Source: Betaproteobacteria bacterium RIFCSPLOWO2_12_FULL_68_20 (lineage in GTDB: Bacteria > Pseudomonadota > Gammaproteobacteria > Burkholderiales > SG8-39). From it: a stretch of 37,295 bases of DNA. Shown here piece by piece: positions 1-7,969 of the stretch. Numbering within the stretch: position 1 is the stretch's first letter; each line of letters starts with the position of its first letter. Under the pieces are notes generated by a model, which did not search any database, was not told where the DNA came from, and saw nothing but the letters and a program-made list of their open reading frames with translations. The DNA is taken from the NCBI GenBank assembly GCA_001770655.1, contig MERQ01000108.1:1-37295 (forward strand), read 5' to 3'. The translations under genes and the position numbers were made by a program.

Positions 1-342
1 CACCGCCGGCACGTACGAGCTCCACGGCGGCGGCATCTGCTTCATCGCGTCGCCGAGGCGCTCCGGCAGGAGCTCGGGCAGCACGAAGAACCACAGGAAC
101 ATCTGAACCAGCAGCGGAATATTGCGGAACAGCTCGACGTACGCGGCGCACGCGCGCGCGAGCCAGCGCTGCGGGGCGGTTCGCAGCGTTCCGACCACGG
201 CGCCCACGGCGAGCGCGATCGCCCACGCGGCGAGCGCGGTCGCGAGCGTCCAGACTAGACCGACGAGAAGGTACTGGAGATAGGTGCCGCTTCCGCCGGG
301 CTCAGCCTGGAGAAGGATCCCCCAATTCCAGTTGTACTTTAT
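1..342 (-). CDS. gltJ: Glutamate/aspartate ABC transporter permease, GltJ-like (partial, cut by window edge)
   Basis: Inner-membrane permease of a polar amino-acid ABC importer. The 114 visible codons read xKYNWNWGILLQ, then a hydrophobic segment (LLVGLVWTLATALAAWAIAL), then ELFRNIPLLVQMFLWFF, the typical first part of GltJ/HisM-family permeases. The C-terminal part with the EAA loop lies outside the window. The gene follows the binding-protein gene directly. At the position where homologues begin with Met there is an ATA (342-340), which overlaps the TAA stop of the upstream gene. An ATGA overlap would be expected there, so the start is either a rare ATA codon, a point mutation or a sequence error. 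The family call is firm; the start is not. Confidence 0.82.
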   Translation of the reverse strand, partial: MKYNWNWGILLQAEPGGSGTYLQYLLVGLVWTLATALAAWAIALAVGAVVGTLRTAPQRWLARACAAYVELFRNIPLLVQMFLWFFVLPELLPERLGDAMKQMPPPWSSYVPAV

Positions 343-1244
343 TGGTAGTCCTTCGGGTCACCCGAGCTGGTCGGGTTGGCGATCACCTTCTTCAGCTGCG
401 CGCTCATCGGCACGTTCAGGTTGACGCCGCGCGGCGGGACCGGCGACTGGAACCACCTGGCGTAGATCTTGTTGATCGCGCCGCTCTTGAACAGCGCGGC
501 GATCGCGCCGTCCACGGACTTCTTGAACGCGGTGTCGTCCTTGCGCACCATCATGCCGTAGGGCTCGATCGAAAGCGCCTCGGGCGCGATCGCGTAATCG
601 GCGGGATTCTTCGAGCTCGCCACCAGGCCCGCGAGCAGGATGTCGTCCATCGCGAAGGCGACGGCGCGGCCGCTCTCGACCATCAGGAACGACTCGGAGT
701 GGCCGTTGGCGGACACGATGTTCATGCCCAGGTTGCGCGCGGCGTTCAGCTCGGTGATCTGCTTGATGTTCGTCGTGCCGGCGGTGGACACGATGGTCTT
801 GCCCTTCATGTCGTCGAGCTTGCGGATCTTCGAGGCCTTCTTCGCCACCAGGCGGTTGGCGGTGACGAAGGTGGTGACCGCGAACCACACCTGCTTCTGG
901 CGCTCGAGGTTGTTGGTGGTCGAGCCGCACTCCAGATCGATGGTGCCGTTCGCCATCAGCGGGATGCGGTTCGCCGAGGTGACCAGCTGGTACTTGACGT
1001 CGAGCTTCGGCATTTTCAGCTCGGCCTTGAGCGCGTCGACGACGCGCGCGCAGATCTCCACCGAGTAGCCGACCGGCCGCTGCTGGTCGTCGTAGTACGA
1101 GAACGGCAACGAGGCGTCTCGGTGCCCGATGGTGATGCTGCCGTTGTCCTTGATCTTCTTCAGGGTGCCGTCCTGCGCCGCGGCGGGCGCCGCGACGGCG
1201 AGGGCGGCAAGCGCCGCGAACGCCAGGCCGAAAGCGGGTGTCAT
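339..1244 (-). CDS. gltI: Glutamate/aspartate periplasmic binding protein, GltI-like
   Basis: 301-residue solute-binding protein of a polar amino-acid ABC importer, acting in the periplasm. Residues 1-23 form a Sec signal peptide ending AAPAAAQ. The mature part is a family-3 binding protein: ITIGHRDASLPFSYYDD and GYSVEIC near the start, MANGTIDLECGSTTNN in lobe 1, KGKTIVSTAGTTN at the hinge, and FAMDDILLAGL in lobe 2. A strong Shine-Dalgarno, AAGGAGA, lies 5 nt before the ATG and supports this start. The permease gene follows with overlapping ends. The upstream minus-strand CNBD gene ends 49 bp away, so co-transcription is possible. The aspartase gene nearby fits uptake of aspartate or glutamate, which is an inference. 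Confidence 0.9.
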   Translation of the reverse strand: MTPAFGLAFAALAALAVAAPAAAQDGTLKKIKDNGSITIGHRDASLPFSYYDDQQRPVGYSVEICARVVDALKAELKMPKLDVKYQLVTSANRIPLMANGTIDLECGSTTNNLERQKQVWFAVTTFVTANRLVAKKASKIRKLDDMKGKTIVSTAGTTNIKQITELNAARNLGMNIVSANGHSESFLMVESGRAVAFAMDDILLAGLVASSKNPADYAIAPEALSIEPYGMMVRKDDTAFKKSVDGAIAALFKSGAINKIYARWFQSPVPPRGVNLNVPMSAQLKKVIANPTSSGDPKDYQ

Positions 1245-1293
1245 GCTGTTCTCCTTGAGGTGCGTTGAATTCGCGCCGGGGATTCTAACCCCG

Positions 1294-2157
1294 TCACGCG
1301 CGCCCGGCCACGGCCCGCACGCGCTCGGCCACCGCCGCGAGCAGCGAGGCCGCGAACTCGGGCCCGGCCTTCACCAGGTTCAGGAACACCTGGCGGTTGA
1401 GCGCGAGCAGCGTGCAGTCGGTCTCGGCGGCCGCGCCCGCCATGCGCGGCGCCTGGTCGACGAGCGCCATCTCGCCGAACACGCCGCCCGGCCCGACGTG
1501 CTGGACGATCACCCCCTTCATCGCGATCGCCACGCGTCCCTGCACGACCACGTACATCAGGAGCCCCGCCTGTCCTTCGCTGAAGATCGATGCGCCGCGC
1601 GTGTAGCGCACCGTCGCCTGCTCGCCCAGTCCCTTGGCGAGGGCAGCGAGCAGGGCCTTGTCGAAGACGGTCGATTCGCCCGCTCCGGGGCGCGTCTGCG
1701 CGCCGCCGGCCCGGCCGAGCATCGCGCGCAACCGCGCGATCATGAGCCCCATCAGCATGAGCGCGAATTCGGGCTTCTTCTGCAGCGCGCCGTGGAACGA
1801 TTTCTCGTCGATCGACAGCACGCTGCAGGCGGACTTCGCCACCGCGGTGGCGCTCCTCGGCGAGTCGCTGATCGCCGCCATCTCGCCGAAGATCTCGCCG
1901 ATCTTCACCGTGCCGAGCACGCGGTTCTTCGCCACCAGGTTGACCTCGCCCGCGAGCAGCAGGTACATCTTGTCGCGCTGGAGCAGCAGCCGGCTCGCCT
2001 TCTCGTTCTCGGCGAAGATGGTGGCGCCCTGCGCGAAGGCCTCGGGCTTGCCGCCGTGGCGGAAGAACTCCATCGCTACCGCGGCGTTGTAGATCGGCGC
2101 CGGCGGAGCCTGCTTCAGCGTGGGCGCGCGCGGCGAAGTGAAATCCAGCTCGTCCAT
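1294..2157 (-). CDS. Tandem cyclic-nucleotide-binding-domain protein (CNBD x2)
   Basis: 287-residue protein with two CNBD/cNMP-binding folds in tandem. The first spans roughly residues 25-135, with LLLAGEVNLVAKNRVLGTVKIGEIFGEMAAISDSPRSATA. The second spans roughly 165-275, with YVVVQGRVAIAMKG and GGVFGEMALVDQAPRMAGAAA. Both keep the GE(I/M)FGEMA phosphate-binding cassette. The Arg that contacts cyclic phosphate is present in the first (PRSATA), while the second reads PRMAGA. There is no DNA-binding HTH and no enzymatic domain, so it is not a CRP/FNR activator. It may act as a cNMP-responsive adaptor. I chose the ATG at 2157 over longer frames because a GGGGGGA Shine-Dalgarno precedes it. It is divergent from aspA with a 62-bp gap. 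Confidence 0.8.
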   Translation of the reverse strand: MDELDFTSPRAPTLKQAPPAPIYNAAVAMEFFRHGGKPEAFAQGATIFAENEKASRLLLQRDKMYLLLAGEVNLVAKNRVLGTVKIGEIFGEMAAISDSPRSATAVAKSACSVLSIDEKSFHGALQKKPEFALMLMGLMIARLRAMLGRAGGAQTRPGAGESTVFDKALLAALAKGLGEQATVRYTRGASIFSEGQAGLLMYVVVQGRVAIAMKGVIVQHVGPGGVFGEMALVDQAPRMAGAAAETDCTLLALNRQVFLNLVKAGPEFAASLLAAVAERVRAVAGRA

Positions 2158-2219
2158 CGTTTTCCCCCCACCATACATGATAGTGCCAAAATTCCCCCCA
2201 TGGTTGAGCGGAGTCCCGC

Positions 2220-3647
2220 ATGACCCAGGCAGTCCGCGTCGAGCACGATCTTCTGGGCGAGCGCGCCGTGCCCGCCGGCGCCTATTACGGCATCCACACG
2301 GTGCGGGCGCTCGAGAATTTCGCAATCACTGGCACTTCGATCTCCATCTACCCCGATCTGGTGACGGCGCTCGCCTGCGTGAAGCAGGCTGCGGCGATCG
2401 CCAACAGCGAGCTGGGCCTGCTGGAGGAAAAGCGCGCGGTGGCGATCCGGCTCGCCTGCGAGGAGATCCGCGAGCGCAAGCTGCACGAGGAGTTCGTCGT
2501 GGACGTGATCCAGGGCGGGGCGGGGACCTCCTCCAACATGAACGCCAACGAGGTGATCTGCAACCGCGCGCTGGAGATTCTCGGGCACGGGAAGGGCGAG
2601 TACGGGCACCTGCATCCCCTGGATCACGTCAACCTGTCGCAGAGCACCAACGACGTCTATCCGACGGCGGTGAAGCTGGCACTGAACTTCGGCATCCAGA
2701 GGCTGCTGCGGGAAATGTCCTCGTTGCGCACGGCTTTCGAGGCCAAGGCGGCGGAGTTCGCCGATGTCCTCAAGGTCGGCCGCACGCAGCTGCAGGACGC
2801 CGTGCCGATGACCCTCGGCCAGGAGTTCTCGACCTACGCCGTGATGCTCGGCGAGGACGAGCAGCGGCTCGCCGAAGCCGCCGCGCTGATCCGCGAGATC
2901 AACCTGGGGGCGACGGCGATCGGCACCGGCATCAACGCGCATCCCGACTATGCGCGCATCGTCACCCAGCGCCTGTCGGAAGTCTCGGGCGTGCCGTTCG
3001 TCACCTCGCCCAACCTCATCGAGGCGACGCAGGACGCCGGCGCGTTCGTGCAGCTCTCGGGGGTGCTGAAGCGGGTTGCGGTGAAGCTTTCCAAGACCTG
3101 CAACGACCTGCGGCTGCTCGCCTCCGGCCCGCGCGCGGGGATCGGGGAGATCTCCCTGCCTGCGATGCAGGCGGGCTCGTCGATCATGCCCGGCAAGATC
3201 AATCCGGTGATTCCGGAGGTGGTCAACCAGATCGCCTTCGAGGCGATCGGCAACGACATCACCGTGACCATGGCGGCCGAGGCAGGGCAGCTCCAGTTGA
3301 ACGCGTTCGAGCCGATCATCGCGCACAGCCTGTTCAAGAGCCTCGCGCACCTGACGGCGGGTTGCCGCACGCTCGCCACGCGCTGCGTTACGGGGATCCG
3401 GGCGAACCCCGAGCGCGCGCGGCGGCTTTTGGACGAATCGACGGCGCTGGTGACCGCACTGACGCCGATTCTCGGCTACGAGCGAGCGAGCGAGATCGCG
3501 CGAGAGGCGCTCGAGACGGGCGCGCGCGTTTACGACCTGGTTCTTGGCAAGGGGCTCATGACGCGCGAGCGGCTCGACGACGTCTTGAAACCTGAAGTCC
3601 TGACCCGGCCGCAAAAGTGGACCGTGCCGAAACCGGGCGATGACTGA
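2220..3647 (+). CDS. aspA: Aspartate ammonia-lyase (aspartase)
   Basis: Converts L-aspartate to fumarate plus ammonia in the cytoplasm. The 475 residues match the fumarase/aspartase superfamily in length and motifs: GGAGTSSNMNANEV (about 100-113), HVNLSQSTNDVYPT (about 137-150), VGRTQLQDAVPMTLGQE (about 186-202) and the signature loop GSSIMPGKINPVIPEVVNQ from Gly319. The continuation PVIPEVVNQ, in place of fumarase PTQCEA, favours aspartase over class II fumarase. A GGAG lies upstream of the ATG. It is divergent from the CNBD gene and close to a Glu/Asp importer, suggesting an aspartate-catabolic unit. Confidence 0.9.
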   Translation: MTQAVRVEHDLLGERAVPAGAYYGIHTVRALENFAITGTSISIYPDLVTALACVKQAAAIANSELGLLEEKRAVAIRLACEEIRERKLHEEFVVDVIQGGAGTSSNMNANEVICNRALEILGHGKGEYGHLHPLDHVNLSQSTNDVYPTAVKLALNFGIQRLLREMSSLRTAFEAKAAEFADVLKVGRTQLQDAVPMTLGQEFSTYAVMLGEDEQRLAEAAALIREINLGATAIGTGINAHPDYARIVTQRLSEVSGVPFVTSPNLIEATQDAGAFVQLSGVLKRVAVKLSKTCNDLRLLASGPRAGIGEISLPAMQAGSSIMPGKINPVIPEVVNQIAFEAIGNDITVTMAAEAGQLQLNAFEPIIAHSLFKSLAHLTAGCRTLATRCVTGIRANPERARRLLDESTALVTALTPILGYERASEIAREALETGARVYDLVLGKGLMTRERLDDVLKPEVLTRPQKWTVPKPGDD

Positions 3648-3827
3648 CTCGCCGATATTCCTCGTCGCGGTCGTGCTGGTTGCGCTCGGCGCGATCGCCG
3701 TCGGCATCCAGGGCTACCGGGCGCTGACGCGGAGTACGGTTCGGCGATCTTCCTCTCGGCGAGCCGCCCCGCCGAGCTCGAGTTGCGCGTTTCGACCACT
3801 TGCCTGCTCATGCGCGACGCGAAATGA
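3640..3827 (+). pseudogene. Small membrane-protein ORF, apparently frameshifted
   Basis: The ATG at 3640 overlaps the 3' end of aspA. Frame 1 reads MTDSPIFLVAVVLVALGAIA and continues VGIQGYRALT, one clear transmembrane helix at about residues 6-22. After about 3732 that frame becomes low-complexity Arg/Ser sequence and runs to 3942. The -1 frame then reads AEYGSAIFLSASRPAELELR followed by VSTTCLLMRDAK and a TGA at 3825-3827, which looks like real protein. Joining the frames gives about 65 residues with an N-terminal anchor. I do not recognise the family. It could be a decayed gene, a sequencing indel or a recoded gene. The uninterrupted 100-codon frame is the alternative reading. Confidence 0.4.
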
Positions 3828-3902
3828 GGAGCGCGGTGGCGCCGTCGATCGCCGCGCGCGGCGTTTCGACTGCGATCGTGATGGCCGCCGCCGCTGCGGC
3901 AA

Positions 3903-3908
3903 TATAAT
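3903..3908 (+). promoter_or_regulatory. Possible -10 element upstream of aacS
   Basis: A perfect TATAAT lies 31 nt before the aacS ATG in an otherwise GC-rich gap. No good -35 is present at 16-18 bp spacing and there is no extended TG, so this is a candidate only. The rest of the interval 3828-3938 shows no other gene. Confidence 0.3.
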
Positions 3909-3938
3909 CCGCGTCGCGCCCGCCGCGCCGGCTTTGCC

Positions 3939-5909
<1,971 letters not shown>

Positions 5910-5941
5910 GTGCGGGCCCGGAGATTGCTTGGAGCGCAGTG

Positions 5942-6871
5942 ATGCGAGAGCGTCACTTTCTTTCGCTCGGTCCGAGCGGCTTTCATCGCATTGCGTACAC
6001 CGATTGGGGCGACCCGGCGCACCCGCACGCGGTCGTATGCGTGCACGGCCTCGCGCGCAACAGCCGGGACTTCGATTTCCTCGCCACCGGGCTCGAATCC
6101 GTCTGCCGGGTCGTTTGCATGGACGTGGTCGGCCGCGGCGACAGCGACTGGCTCGAAAACAAGTCGGATTACACCTTCTCCACCTACCAGTCCGACGCCG
6201 CAGCGATGCTCGCGCGCATCACCGCGCCGGCGGCCGGAACCTGGCTCGACGCGCTGCGGGGGCGTGCCGCGAACGGCGGCCAGCCGCGTCTCGATTGGGT
6301 CGGCACCTCGATGGGCGGACTGATCGGGATGCTCCTCGCGGCAAAGCCGGGCTCGCCGATCCGGCGCCTGGTGCTGAACGACGTGGGGCCCTTCATCCCG
6401 TGGAGCGCACTGTTCCGGATGAAGGGTTACGTCGGGCGCGGCAGGCGCTTCGTCTCCATGGAGGAGGTGGAGAGCTATCTGCGTGAGGTCTGCGCCTCCT
6501 TCGGCCCGCTGAGCGACGAACAGTGGCGGCATCTCGCGCTGCACGGCTCGAGTCCCGCCGACGACGGCGGATTCGCGCTGCGCTACGACCCCGGCCTCGG
6601 GCGGGGGCTGCACGGTCACATCGATCCGGAGTTCCCCATCGGCCCGGACATCCTGCGCGGCATCGACCTGTGGAGCGTGTGGAACAAGGTCGAGTGCCCG
6701 GTGCTCGTGCTGCGCGGGGCGGAGTCCGAGGTGCTGCTCCCGTCCACGGTCGAGGAGATGCGCCGGCGCAAGCCGGATCTCGATGTGGTCGAATTCCCCG
6801 GCGTCGGCCACGCGCCCGCGCTGATGAGCGCCGGGCAGATCGGCGTGGTGAAGGAGTTCCTCCTGCGTTAA
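5942..6871 (+). CDS. Alpha/beta-fold hydrolase
   Basis: 309-residue cytosolic alpha/beta hydrolase. It shows the oxyanion motif VHGLARN (34-40), the GRGDSDW loop (65-70), the nucleophile elbow GTSMGG with Ser123, and a catalytic His at 290 (GVGHAPAL). The acid could be Asp147 in VLNDVGP. The late position where many relatives have an Asp reads GAESEVLL here (Glu263). The substrate is unknown. The adjacent acetoacetyl-CoA synthetase suggests short-chain hydroxyacid or ester metabolism, which is an inference. The start at 5942 is preceded by GGAG and matches the usual N-terminus; the open frame runs much further upstream but only as a shadow of aacS. Confidence 0.85.
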   Translation: MRERHFLSLGPSGFHRIAYTDWGDPAHPHAVVCVHGLARNSRDFDFLATGLESVCRVVCMDVVGRGDSDWLENKSDYTFSTYQSDAAAMLARITAPAAGTWLDALRGRAANGGQPRLDWVGTSMGGLIGMLLAAKPGSPIRRLVLNDVGPFIPWSALFRMKGYVGRGRRFVSMEEVESYLREVCASFGPLSDEQWRHLALHGSSPADDGGFALRYDPGLGRGLHGHIDPEFPIGPDILRGIDLWSVWNKVECPVLVLRGAESEVLLPSTVEEMRRRKPDLDVVEFPGVGHAPALMSAGQIGVVKEFLLR

Positions 6872-6874
6872 TGC

Positions 6875-6904
6875 TTGGCGATCGCAGCCGGATGTAATAC
6901 TATC
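6875..6904 (+). promoter_or_regulatory. Promoter of the toxin-antitoxin operon
   Basis: A -35 TTGGCG at 6875-6880 and a -10 TACTAT at 6899-6904 are separated by 18 bp. The -10 overlaps the left arm of the inverted repeat at 6894-6924, the layout expected for antitoxin autorepression. Confidence 0.5.
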
Positions 6905-6924
6905 CAGCATTTGATGTATTACAC
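6894..6924. promoter_or_regulatory. Inverted-repeat operator upstream of the RHH antitoxin
   Basis: Perfect 8-bp arms TGTAATAC (6894-6901) and GTATTACA (6917-6924) are separated by 15 bp, in a short AT-rich patch. The left arm covers the -10 hexamer and the right arm lies in the leader, 12 bp before the antitoxin ATG. This is the expected binding site for the RHH protein alone or in complex with the PIN toxin. Binding itself is inferred. Confidence 0.6.
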
Positions 6925-6936
6925 CGGGAGCGCCGC

Positions 6937-7176
6937 ATGACCCTGACCGTCCGCCTGCCCCCGCGCGTTGAGCAGGAGCTCGCCGAATACTGCGCAAAGC
7001 GCCGCCTTTCCAAGAGCGAGGCGGTGAAGCGGGCGCTCGAGGAGCTGCTGCGCACGTCTGGGGAAGTGCGGAGTTCACGCCATCCCTTTATCGGTGGGGA
7101 CAAGGGCGACGGCTCCGATGTGTCCGGCAACATCAAGGCAGCGCTACGCACCCGCTTTCGTCGGCGCGTCCGGTGA
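6937..7176 (+). CDS. Ribbon-helix-helix antitoxin, VapB-type
   Basis: 79-residue antitoxin and likely autorepressor. The N-terminus MTLTVRLPPRVEQELAEYCA gives the beta-strand plus helix of an RHH (CopG/MetJ) fold, completed by LSKSEAVKRALEELL. The basic, flexible tail (HPFIGGDKGDGSDV, then NIKAALRTRFRRR) is typical of the toxin-neutralising part. A GGGAG Shine-Dalgarno precedes the ATG. The stop overlaps the toxin start (GTGA), so the two are translationally coupled. It should bind the inverted repeat just upstream. Confidence 0.82.
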   Translation: MTLTVRLPPRVEQELAEYCAKRRLSKSEAVKRALEELLRTSGEVRSSRHPFIGGDKGDGSDVSGNIKAALRTRFRRRVR

Positions 7177-7589
7177 AGCGCGTTCTGGTGGACAGCGGGT
7201 TTCTGGTTGCGCTCGGCATCGAGCGCGACCCCCGGCACCGCGCGGCGCTCGGCTTCCTCGAGGGCTACGTCGGCGAGCTGCTCGTGCCCGCGCCGGTCGT
7301 GATCGAAAGCTGCTATTTCCTTTCGACCGCCGGCAAGGTGCGCCTGCTCGATTGGCTGCGCAAGCTGCCCCGTAAGGTCCTTGACCTGCCCGTTCGCGCG
7401 TATCCCGAAGTGGGCGAAATCCTTGCCCGCTATGCCGATCTGGACCCTGATTTCACCGATGCGGCCATTGTCTGGCTCGCCAACCATGTGGGTTGCAGTG
7501 CCATCCTTACTGTGGACGACCGGGACTTCAGCACCTTCAGGCTGAAAAAGGGCAAGCGCTTTGAACTGGTGAAGTGGTTTGAGCGGTGA
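7173..7589 (+). CDS. PIN-domain ribonuclease toxin, VapC-type
   Basis: 138-residue PIN-domain protein, the usual length of a VapC toxin. These Mg-dependent RNases usually cut tRNA or rRNA. The acidic residues expected for the active site are present: Asp7 (LVDSGF), Glu45 (PVVIESCYF), Asp96 (PDFTDAAIVW) and Asp115/Asp116 (LTVDDRDF). Nothing in the sequence suggests inactivation. The start is GTG in a GTGA overlap with the antitoxin stop. The stop in turn overlaps a GTG that opens a 25-codon ORF. The RNA target cannot be read from the sequence. Confidence 0.85.
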   Translation: MKRVLVDSGFLVALGIERDPRHRAALGFLEGYVGELLVPAPVVIESCYFLSTAGKVRLLDWLRKLPRKVLDLPVRAYPEVGEILARYADLDPDFTDAAIVWLANHVGCSAILTVDDRDFSTFRLKKGKRFELVKWFER

Positions 7590-7663
7590 AGACTCCCGCG
7601 CCGGGGATCGAGCTTGCGCGCAAGCGCTACCGGGCGATGCTCAAGGAAAGGAAAGGGCAGTGA
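7586..7663 (+). pseudogene. 25-codon ORF resembling the C-terminal tail of a Gp49/HigB-type toxin
   Basis: This mini-ORF reads MKTPAPGIELARKRYRAMLK followed by ERKGQ. Its GTG start overlaps the PIN-toxin stop and its TGA overlaps the GTG start of the next antitoxin. From memory, phage Gp49-like (HigB-type) toxins end in a KTP..EIELA+.R tail of this kind, and their genes sit directly upstream of HigA-type antitoxins such as the next gene. The in-frame codon at 7580-7582 is a stop, so no N-terminal toxin body remains. I read it as the surviving tail of a toxin replaced by the VapBC pair. A functional micro-protein or pure translational coupler is the alternative. Confidence 0.5.
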
Positions 7664-7956
7664 CCGAGAAACTGAAGATGGAACGCGGCAGCGGGAACGT
7701 GTTCCTCGACATCGGGTTCCCGCGGGACGAGGCGCAGAACCTTCATTTGCGCTCGGAACTGATGAGCCGCATCGAGCGCTTCGTCCGTTCAAGCGGACTG
7801 ACGCAAAAGGAGTGCGCGGCCCGGATGGGTGTGACGCAGCCGCGGCTCAATGACCTTCTCAAAGGGAAGATCGAGAAATTCAGCCTCGATGCGCTGGTCA
7901 ACATGCTCGGGCATGCCGGCATGCGGGTAGAGCTGAAAGTGAGAAAGGCCGCCTAG
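7660..7956 (+). CDS. XRE-family HigA-type antitoxin, apparently without its toxin
   Basis: 98-residue helix-turn-helix protein. The N-terminus MTEKLKMERGSGNVFLDIGF matches the short lead-in of HigA-like antitoxins that pair with Gp49 toxins. The HTH is SGLTQKECAARMGVTQPRLN (about 47-66), followed by DLLKGKIEKFSLDALVNML and the strand RVELKVRK. The start is GTG at 7660, preceded by AAGGAAAGGAAAGG and overlapping the stop of the 25-codon ORF. No full-length partner toxin is present, so it may only regulate or may counter a toxin elsewhere. It converges on aroG with a 13-bp gap. Confidence 0.82.
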   Translation: MTEKLKMERGSGNVFLDIGFPRDEAQNLHLRSELMSRIERFVRSSGLTQKECAARMGVTQPRLNDLLKGKIEKFSLDALVNMLGHAGMRVELKVRKAA

Positions 7957-7969
7957 CCGGCCGGTGTAT

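Noticed and set aside
1276-1293. On the minus strand, CGGGG-TTAGAAT-CCCCG looks like a tRNA T-arm, hinting at a tRNA fragment or attachment site between the CNBD gene and gltI.
   Set aside because: The universally conserved C of the T-loop is replaced by A, no acceptor stem or CCA follows, no other tRNA parts are nearby and no integrase or mobile gene is present. It is more likely a chance hairpin; TAGAAT in it could be a -10.
3828-3938. Continuation of the 100-codon frame from 3640 to 3942 as a full gene.
   Set aside because: The extra residues are Arg/Ser/Pro-rich low complexity, while an alternative frame up to 3827 looks like protein. The frame end overlapping the aacS start is probably coincidence.
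6937-7956. The TA region considered part of a larger genomic island or prophage.
   Set aside because: Flanking genes are ordinary chromosomal ones, with no integrase, repeats or tRNA next to it. Only the TA genes themselves suggest transfer.
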